Part shown: piece by piece, positions 35,400 through 43,471 of the stretch
Layout of the letters: each line of letters opens with the position of its first letter
How positions within the stretch are numbered: position 1 is the first letter of the stretch
Source: Physcomitrium patens
Taxonomy: Eukaryota; Streptophyta; Bryopsida; Funariales; Funariaceae
Direction of reading: 5' to 3'
DNA: 64,000 nt
Assembly (NCBI RefSeq): GCF_000002425.4
Contig: NC_037270.1
Span: 1,425,765 to 1,489,764 of the forward strand
The notes under the pieces: generated by a model
Told to the model about the DNA's origin: nothing
The model's input: the letters and a program-made list of their open reading frames with translations, nothing else
The model's database searches: none
Position numbers and translations under genes: made by a program

Positions 35400-36234
35400 T
35401 GTTTGAAATATATTGCATCAATTTGCATATCCTCTACTTCCGAATGTATGTGTTGAAGAGATATTGGTGTTGCTATTGAATTATAGTTACGTTGAGGTCC
35501 ATTTATACGGTTCTCAGATCAAAATTCAAAAAGGCAATTGTCGCACTTCACAACAAATTCAATTGCTTGACTCAATGTTTGAGGATCAGGTAAGTTGAGC
35601 ATTAATTTTGTTACCTCATATAGTAATTCATAGAAAAATTGGCTAATAAGTGCAACATCATTCCACTTGATATCAGTTGCAAGTTGTCAAAATTGTGAAG
35701 CATACAACGTTAGTGATCGATTGCTTTGTCGTAAAATACAAATCTTATTGGTTGCAACACGAATTGCATCATGTTCTCCATACATGGATCAAAACTCCAC
35801 CAGAAAAGCCTCTAGATTATCCAATATTAGATCTCGTCATTCAAAAAAAGACGAAAACCATGATAGTGTTGAACTTGAAAGAAGCGTACCAATGAATCTA
35901 ACTTGCGATCTTGGAGTTGAATAGCTTTGGGATTGAAGTTCAATCACAAGTTACACTTGATTGATAAATCCTCGAAACTTGGATCTGGTGCCATCAAACT
36001 TCTCGGATAGGGCAATTCTTCGTTCTCTAAAATTGAAAGGATGTTCCACTATAAGAGAATGGCTATGATTTAGTGCAGATATTGAAGCAGCTCCAATCAT
36101 TTCTATATCTTCACTTCCTGCCAATCTTGTTGTTCTTTGTGGTGGTAAATTGAGTTGATGCATCACAAGTATTAACTCTCTCAATTGTTCTTGCACTTAT
36201 GCCATTGCACTCTTCATTTCAGTAAGTTCTGCCA
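35400..36234 (-). pseudogene. E0 gag
   Basis: Begins MAELTEMKSAMA near 36234. It includes the open segment 35951-36196 (VQEQLRELILVMHQLNLPP, then IALSEKFDGTRSKFRGFI, a FDGTR-type retrotransposon gag start) and continues with stops to about 35400. The same start occurs in E3 near 54640. Confidence 0.75.
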
Positions 36235-36410
36235 TGATAACACTTAGAAAAGAGAAGATGTCTAATATCACTCAAAACAAATAAAAGAGAGGACTTATGA
36301 ACAAAGAAAATACTAAGGACAATATCAGTTTAGAAGAGGGTAATCCACAACTTCTAATATGCTTGTGTCTTATCAAGAAAAAGGGATAATTCATTCTTAA
36401 TGAAGATTAG

Positions 36411-36430
36411 ACAAAGCTTTGATATTATAG
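36411..36430 (-). promoter_or_regulatory. Possible E0 primer-binding site
   Basis: On the minus strand, about 20 bp behind the LTR, TAATATCAAAGC resembles the initiator-Met type TGGTATCAAAGC with GG changed to AA. The same spaced sequence follows the E3 LTR near 54450. The offset from the LTR is unusual. Confidence 0.4.
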
Positions 36431-36447
36431 GTGTATTCTTGTCAATT

Positions 36448-37005
36448 TGTCAAGGACAAGAACATAATAAAAACAAATAAACAAGTGAGACTTCTTTCAA
36501 AGAAAGATGACAAAATAGAAATAACTTGATATGTATATTATAAAAGAACTGGAATGGCTATTACCAAAAGACAAGAAAACTAGAGACCCTTGAAACTAGA
36601 CTAGAAGCAAGAATGGAGTTGACAAGAGTGAATAAGGCTTCACTCTTGTCTCTATATATATTATCTAACTAGGGGCTATATGGCAACGTTCTATAGGACC
36701 TCTAATATGTGTTGACTTTGTAGGATACATGCCTTGACTTACAAGGCAAGTTTTTTCTACGTATGGGCCACAAAGTTAGCTTGGTCTTCAAGCTAACAAC
36801 ATGTGTGACACATGGCCAACTTGTTGACCACGTTTTTAATCCAAAAAGTCAATTAAAGATACTTATAAAGTCAAAGCAGCGTCTATGAAGCTTCTAGAAA
36901 GCTTCCATACCAAATACTATAGAATTAACTTATTTTTATCTACTTTTACTTACTTCTACCTATTTATACATATAATTATTGGCTTACATGTGTATGTCCG
37001 TGACA
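36448..37005 (-). repeat. E0 5' LTR (right)
   Basis: 558 bp, the partner of 30931-31517. It contains a perfect heat-shock-type motif GAAGCTTCTAGAA at 36887-36899, which is degraded in the left LTR. Confidence 0.92.
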
Positions 37006-37780
37006 TTGGGTTGAGCTTGATGAGACAAAAGCACATGATTTTTTCACAAGGTATGGATTGCAATTGAAATTGACCACCTCCTATAATCCCGAAGCTAATG
37101 ATAAGAATGAAAGGAGGTACCCTCTAATCATTCAAGTTTTGATCAAGGCATGTAGGGGTCAATGAAGGTTGTGGCTTAAACTTTTGTCATTTGCTTTAAG
37201 GATAAATATGACTACTCATAGCATAGATACTAGCTATATGCTAGTAGAATTGATATTAGAATAAAATTCCTTAATGCCTATAGAAGAGTCTATTTTTTCT
37301 TAGTTGTTTTTGTCTTAGAAAGATAGCATTGACAAAGAGTGATTATTAGAGCTTCAAATTTACCAATTAGAGAGATTGCCTAAGAATCATCAAGTTGCTA
37401 CATAGAAGCTTAAGGCAACAAGGTTGAACACCAAAAAGAGATTTAGTAAAACTCACCAATTGAGACTTAAGCCAATTAAAGAAGATGATTGGATTTTAGT
37501 TTATGATAGTAATTTGATATAAAAATATTCTATTTTTTATAAGTTTGCACGATTTTGGTTTGGATCCTATGTAGAAGTTGAAGTGCATAAAAATGAAACT
37601 TATTCTCTTTGAAAGTTAGATAGAATACCATTGAAAGCAAGGATTGCAAGAAACCAAATTAAAGTCTTCAAGTGGCAAGATGGATTGAAATATGTAGAAG
37701 ATTTAGAGGTTTTTGAACATCAATATTTTAATCAATAATTAAAAAGTAATATGGCTTCTAATAACTTTGATCCTGATTAT
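37006..37780 (+). pseudogene. Element A integrase, C-terminal part
   Basis: Continues from 30930: KAHDFFTRYGLQLKLTTSYN, then RRYPLIIQVLIKACRG. Later WILVYDSNL and FWFGSYVEVEVHKNETYSL lead to ARIARNQIKVFKWQDG. It is collinear with the B integrase at 28386-29204, with stops throughout. Confidence 0.78.
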
Positions 37781-37829
37781 GGAGGCATTGTGGTTTAATT
37801 CTTTGGCACATACAAAGATATATGGAGGT

Positions 37830-37843
37830 CTAGAAGGGATGAA
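37830..37843 (+). promoter_or_regulatory. Polypurine tract of element A
   Basis: CTAGAAGGGATGAA directly precedes the TGTTGTGATG start of the 3' LTR. Confidence 0.65.
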
Positions 37844-39056
37844 TGTTGTGATGCATTTAATTTAAGTGTATCAAAGATATTTAGAAGGTAATTAATTTTA
37901 CTTATAGGAGAAGGAAGAATACAATGCTAATACATTTAGAAATTTAAATAGAATTTAGAATATGAAATTATTGTCTTTGAATGGATTATTTGAGCTTGAG
38001 GATATTGTCTTTTAAAATAGATATCCGACTCTATAGTGGTTCAAGATGGATGATGGGAGAAGATTAGAGATAGGGATTTTTGGCATCAAAAAGTTTTTTT
38101 GGAAAGAAGAGGGAAGGAGGTGGGGGATTAGGATCAAAAGGAGTAGAAAGGAAGGTTGCTGAAAACTTTGGGAAGAGACAAGTTTCAAGCCTGGTTTGGA
38201 ATTTTGAAGGCTACTTACAGAATTTTTATTTTGAAATTTTGAAATTTTAAAGGAAGTTAGATCATATTGTTAGATTTCCAACAAGCTATTTTATGCAAAA
38301 AAATGAGCTATGAGAAGGGAGATCCAAGCAAACATGTAAGAAGGGGGTTGGAGTTTTTGGGCAGCAAGCTTTAAGACTGGTTAGAGGTTTTCTACGCCAT
38401 TTTTTGTATTTTCTTCTTCTTATTTTGAGATTTTATACAAAGCTGAATCTTATTGTTAGCTTTCCAACAAGCTAATTTATGCAAGAAGAAGAGTTGTGAT
38501 GAGGGAAGTTTATATGAATTTGTGGAAGGGGATTTATTAGAGTTTTTGAGCAGCAAAATTCAAGACTAGTTTGGTATTTTCTATGCCATTTATAGGCTTT
38601 TCTTCTTTTTATTTTGAAAATTTAAAAGCTAGATCTCATTGTTATCTTTGCAATAAGCCTTAGCATGCAAGAAGAAGAGTTGTGATGAAGGAGGTCCAAG
38701 CTAATTTATAGACACAAGATTTTCTCATTAGTTTGGCTTTCATTCTTTCAAGATTTTATTTATGGACTTTAAGAATTTAAAATTTGTAGCTTGAATTAAG
38801 CTCAACAAGCTAAACTTTGCCTAAATTAGATTAGTAATAAATGAATTATAGATATTTTAATAAGATGAAGTTTGGATTTAAGATTTGAATTGGGGGTTGA
38901 ATGCATCTTGGCACAAGAAAGAAATTAGTCTAAATTTGGTATTTAGCCTTTGGCTATTCTTTCATATTTGACTTCATTTGGACAACATTGTGCTTCTTAT
39001 AACCCACTTGCAATCAAGGACCTTGTGTTCTCCTGAAGAGGCTCGTCCTCTTCACA
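37844..39056 (+). repeat. Element A 3' LTR
   Basis: 1213 bp, ending CTTCACA at 39056. It contains three tandem-like subrepeats of about 187 bp (landmarks ATATTGTTAGATTTCC near 38263, TTATTGTTAGCTTTCC near 38449, TCATTGTTATCTTTGC near 38636); the 5' LTR has two. Directly behind it the GC-rich GDSL exon resumes. The last 50 bp before the junction are visibly less decayed than the rest of the LTR. Confidence 0.85.
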
Positions 39057-40413
39057 AGTGAATCTGCTCAAAAGGTAGACAAGTTCACAAACTTGCCCTC
39101 CACCGTTCCGCTCTGGCCGCACCACACGTCCTTGTTGAAGTTGTAGTCTCCTCCCACTCCGCAGCACGCCTTCAGTGGAGCCGTCACATCTGCACATCAA
39201 TCACCCGGCAATCAGCGCCACAATGATGCACTCTCTCAACCCTCGTGCCATATTCCTGCATCGAAAACGCTCTCGCATCTACCGCAACACGCACACTGCA
39301 CATTCCCTGGCGCAGACACTCCCCACCCCATCCATCCTCTGCAGCAGCCACAGACATGGCCGCCATATGGAAGGGCGGGGCTGGGCTAGTCGGCAATTTG
39401 ACGGCGACTGGACGGAAGGCATCCATCGGGACTCACTGTATTTGGCGGGCTCCTTGAGGATGTCGGTGTACACGGCATACACATCGCCGTAGTAGAGCTT
39501 GGCATCCGGGTACTTTTTGCGCAACTCCTCCACCTTCAGGCCCAGCAGCGTGTTGTGAGCCTCGGAGATCTTGTTGAGGCTGCTCAAACATCCGTACTCG
39601 TCGTACTTGGCCTTGGATCCGCCGTACAGGGTGAGCATGGCGGGAACGCAACCCAGGGGAAGCTGGTTCTGGATCAGGATCTCCTTTGCCGGGGGCATCA
39701 GCATTGAGGGGAAGCCCGGAGGAGTGTACTCCACCACCGCCAGCATCTTCTCAATGTGCTCCTCGATGGCCTTCACCACGTCAGGCACGATCTTCAAGGT
39801 CTGCCCCACCGTGATTTTCTTGTCGTACAGGCTGAAGAAGTAGTCTTGGTATCCAGCCCACACCGTGTACAAGGACGCACTGATGTTGGCGAGCTTGGGG
39901 AGGCTTTGGACGAGTCGCCCGTTGGGGTTGTACACGGGCGATTCGTAGAACCAGAGCCGGATCTTGTAGCGCTGGAACCACTGCTGCTGCACCTCCAAGG
40001 AGAAGGGTGTGGTGAACTTGTCGTCGCTGTTCCACACCTTGACGGGCCTGGCGGGGCCTCCAGACGCAGCGAAGTTGGTACTGTAGGTGAAATCGCCAGC
40101 CGTTCCTCTCAGGACGGCGTAGGTTGGGCGTCTCCTCACTCCGAAAGCTGCACATCGACCAGGACAGACAGCGCACAATCAGTTCACCAAACCATTTCAC
40201 GGGGAACCAAACCACATCGCTCCACTGCCGGCACGAGGGGCAGCTGGAGCAGAGCAATATTCGCAAGAACGATTCCAAGGGGTGGGTCACGCTTGTGCAT
40301 GATCTGTCGCCACTCTTGCATTTCTGGATAGCATCGGGTTTCTACGAGCAAATAGTCGTAACCAGCTGCTGAGGTTCATGCCGACGTGCTGGGCTGGCCT
40401 TGAATTCGGCAAC
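39057..40413 (-). pseudogene. GDSL esterase copy 1: part of exon 3, intron 2, exon 2 and part of intron 1
   Basis: Compared with the intact gene, exon 2 is 39437-40147 and fully open, intron 2 is 39190-39436, and exon 3 starts at 39189 and is cut by element A at 39057. Homology ends at about 40413 within intron 1, so exon 1 with the signal peptide and GDSL nucleophile is absent. Over this arm I count about ten mismatches to copy 2, for example Ser for Gly near 40083 and Ile for Leu near 39814. Only the 35-40 bp beside element A are strongly changed; there a Cys codon has become TGA. The 3' rest of exon 3 is at 17038-17221. The copy cannot encode an esterase. Transcription through it would be antisense-capable toward copy 2. 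Confidence 0.92.
39061..40413 (-). repeat. Inverted repeat arm 1 (GDSL duplication)
   Basis: Reverse complement of about 44024-45385. Apart from the bases next to element A, and a few changes near the outer end in intron 1, the arms appear more than 99% identical. Spacer between the arms is about 3.6 kb. Confidence 0.9.
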
Positions 40414-43300
40414 TCCTACCGGCGTCGATTCTTCAACCTCTCGGCGCTGTTCAGTTAGAGTACAAAAAAAGTACCAATACAAGATTGGATAGTTTTAGAT
40501 TAGAAGACGATTAGTGATGCAAAGTATTCAACGGCTCTCTGGTCTTTAAGCATAGAACTATATTGACTCACAACTGTTGCGTCTCAGCCGCAGATTTAGC
40601 TTCTCTAAGGATGTTTGACAGGGACAATGTTAGATCGAATATCAGAGGTGATTAATCGGTGAACAGCGGTCCAGCTAGTTCATGAAATTGTGGCCCAGCT
40701 TCAGAGGGCATCAGTTCCCACTTCAGGTAACGAGGAATCTTCCCCCCCCACAAAGCACGCAATTCAAACCCTGTGTTTCGTGAATCACAGGAAAGAGGCT
40801 CATACATTACTAAGAAATTTTGACTTTTTTGGCATCGCACTAATTGAAAGTCGGGAATGCTTTGGTCCTGGAATTAAGCATTTGAAGAGGAAAGGCAGAC
40901 CTTTTCTTTAAATCTTCCAGCCACAGAATTACAAGTCCATACCCAAGTTGCTCTTTTTGCAGCCAAACAAGACAATTCGCCCCGCTCCTGATACATGGGT
41001 CTGCCCGAACTCTGATACTTGGGTCTGCCCGAACACTGGTAATTGGGTCTGCCCGAACACTGGTAATTGGGTCTGCCCGAACACTGGCAATTGGGTCTGC
41101 CCGAACACTGGTAATTGGGTCTGCCCGAACTCTGTAAAGATTTGAGGTCAACTAAAAGGTCATGAAGCACTCTTTTTCAATACTTTTGCAATGCTTTCAA
41201 ACCAGAATTTCTATCACCACCAGTACAAATTGCAAATACTCTTGACTTGATGAGGATTGAAAACACTGTTTCTCACTCTGCTGTTGAATTTAAGGGCTTG
41301 AAATAGGATGTGGGAATCGTTTTTCCCAAAAATCGTTAGTGATTTGTCATTTCATTCCGAAATAAACGCGGTAAAAGTGATGAAGTATAAACAAGTTTTC
41401 TAATACTTTGTTGAGGTTAAATTGATGAGACTCCACATAATCTCTGCAAATTAGTTCCAGCAAAGAACGATTCCAATTCTGCGGCAATAGAAGGTTTTTG
41501 TCATCGAGCATGAATGCTTGGTCTATAAGTCATCGTTGTTGACTCCGTGTTGAATCTTCGTCGACTTCAAAAAATGAGGCAATTGTCAACTCTTAGACAT
41601 CATGAGCTGACTTGCATTATTAGTGTATTTGGTGTACGTTGACTATTCCAGGATATGAATGAAGTGGGCACTCCCAGGTTCTTGTCCATTGCAGGGGCGG
41701 TCTATGCACTTCTACCTCACTGCATGTGTTGAGCAGTAATATTTAATCGCATGACGGTTGTTGATGACAACAAGAGACTTGTGCTGTGGACGATACGTTC
41801 TGGGCTGGTCCCCAAGATAGGCTGATAGGACTCACGTGGAACATACTGAAGTATATCTGAATTCGTGAAGTTAGAGGAAATGGCGAAGTAAAAGAATCTC
41901 CCTGACAACCAAACGAGCATATGCCGTGATGGCCATGCGTCCCCAATTAATTCTTACTTGGGAATCGGCGCATAGTAACCTCGTCTTTGGTCAACCCCTA
42001 TTTTCTGACAATCATTCCCGAACCATGTCGCAAAGTCAAGCGTTGTCTACGTACCATTGAAGCAGCCGAATATAGCCCAAATACAAATTCGTATAATGCT
42101 TGAAATGTAACACAACGACCACGGTTGCCAATTCATCACCTACTTCTTGAGGAGACTTAAATAGTTGACACAAAAAATATGTAAAATGGACTTGTTAATT
42201 GCTAAAAACTAAGAATAGGCAGAAAAGATTGTCACATGCTATTTCATACATTCTATACTATGTTTCTATACTATGTTAATCAACATTCAATTGATCAAAA
42301 ACAAATTGCATGCATTACTACATCTCATCAACTCTCTCGTCTTCTACAATCAACTTAATTTTTTTCGCTGAGCTTCTATAATGAAACCTGTAGAAAAGCC
42401 CTCTAGGAACTCGATGATAACATCACACATGTGAAACCTTGAAACAAAATGCAGACTTGATTGATTTGAATTATGTTCGTAATCGGTGCCCTCACGTGGA
42501 ATAACATGTCAAGAGTTCTCTTCCAATTTTTTAAAAATTCACTGTAGAAAACCTTGAAGAAGTCTTGCTCAAACTTTGAAATTTGTTACATCATTTGACA
42601 CTAGTCATCTGCATGGCGACCCATCTGCGGAGTCCTCACAACCCTTCAAGTTGTTTCAACCCTGGCCTTAGGCTTGGGACCAACGTACTTCCACTTTGAT
42701 TCCAAGTTTTAAAAAGGCCTCCGATGATTGATTGTTAAATAATCATGAATGGCAATTAATAATTCTTCGAGAAATCAGTAGGTGTTGTTTGAAGGAAAAA
42801 CGACAATTTAAGTAGCCATGGCTCAACTTAAGGGATCAGGAACTTAGTCTCGCTTCTATGCCATCGACACATCTTGAAAGTAACTTCAGCAGATTACTGG
42901 CAACTTTCTCGACCAGAGTTGGCGATAAAAATTGTGAACACTAATGATGGTGCTATGACGCAACAAATCCTCACACAAGAACATGAGACAAAGAATCAAA
43001 CAGAAGTGTAAGCAGAATCCATAGCTCTATAGGAGTTGGAGAGTCTACACCTAAAGGACCGCGAAAAGAAAAACCGCCAGCGAAAATACTTCGCATCTAT
43101 AGGAAATTGTCAGTCCAGATCGGTCAAACCTTGACCAAAGGCCATGGTATCGTGTTTCCCGATAAGATTATATATCCAAAAGCAAGGAAAACAATATAAT
43201 CGACTACACTCTTTAAATAATAATAAAAAAACAGATCTAAAAAAACCCCTCAGTATACCAACTTCCAACACGAACTGTAATATACAACTGAGCACAGAAA
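40414..43300. other. Spacer between GDSL copies
   Basis: Intermediate GC content, unlike the AT-rich transposon DNA. No protein-coding gene, transposon motif or RNA gene recognised, apart from the 24-bp minisatellite at 40985-41138. The last few hundred bases are the promoter region of GDSL copy 2. Short frames at 41717-41946 and 43110-43407 show no similarity. Confidence 0.55.
40985..41138. repeat. 24-bp minisatellite, six units
   Basis: The core GGGTCTGCCCGAAC starts at 40997, 41021, 41045, 41069, 41093 and 41117, a perfect 24-bp period. Inner units read GGGTCTGCCCGAACACTGGT followed by AATT, with a single T/C variant; the outer units are more divergent (TCTGATACTT). As 24 is a multiple of three, the array is open in several frames on both strands. 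Open frames at 40840-41151 and 40874-41170 (-) and 40948-41145 (+) are produced by the repeat and are not called as genes. Confidence 0.95.
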
Positions 43301-43308
43301 TATATAAA
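43301..43308 (+). promoter_or_regulatory. TATA box of GDSL copy 2
   Basis: TATATAAA, 171 bp upstream of the ATG at 43472. A start site about 25-30 bp downstream would give a 5' UTR of about 140 nt. The distance is plausible; transcription start is inferred. Confidence 0.55.
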
Positions 43309-43471
43309 GAGTCTTCTCAGGTTGCAGAGCCACAATCCACCTCCTCGAGGGCTATACCGTTAGATAAAGCAATCATTCGACTTCCCACTTCTTCACCTAT
43401 CAGCTAGACAAGAAAGACTTGAGAGAGCCGCAGTGTGTCGACTTCAACCCGGCGTCGCAACAACACCAAAC

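Larger units (their letters stand above)
30931..37005 (-). mobile_element. Ty3/Gypsy element E0, structurally complete, minus orientation, nested in A
   Basis: LTRs at 30931-31517 and 36448-37005 have TGTC...GACA ends. The target duplication is TTGGA (30926-30930) / TTGGG (37006-37010). On the minus strand the order is gag (36234-35400), protease (35330-34899), reverse transcriptase-RNase H (34836-33622), integrase (33564 to about 32400), tail and polypurine tract (about 31518-31535). The host frame (integrase of A) continues across the insertion. This is the best preserved member of the E family here; E1-E5 are relics. Confidence 0.92.
17222..39056 (+). mobile_element. Ty3/Gypsy element A, inserted in GDSL copy 1 and carrying nested elements
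   Basis: This is a large LTR retrotransposon in plus orientation. It has LTRs at 17222-18295 and 37844-39056 and a polypurine tract at 37830-37843. Internal gag, protease, reverse transcriptase, RNase H and integrase lie in Gypsy order. It is interrupted by a solo LTR at 20972-22425, element B at 24325-30563 and element E0 at 30931-37005. Removing B and E0 joins one integrase: HDTL before B, then AGHRE and CKEC after B form the zinc-binding region, and the core continues after E0. The flanks are two halves of a GDSL exon with a decayed 4-bp target duplication (ATGG/AGTG, ancestral ACGG). A itself is heavily decayed. Confidence 0.85.

Noticed and set aside
39756-40331. 191-codon open frame antisense to GDSL copy 1, also at 44115-44690 in copy 2
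   Set aside because: Shadow of the GC-rich GDSL exon 2 on the other strand; no similarity to a known family and conserved only because the copies are nearly identical.
40985-41138. CRISPR-like array
   Set aside because: Units are contiguous with no unique spacers, in a plant-type genome; it is a minisatellite.
40840-41170. Repeat-containing proteins on both strands at the minisatellite
   Set aside because: A 24-bp repeat opens frames automatically; no start context, flanking domain or similarity.
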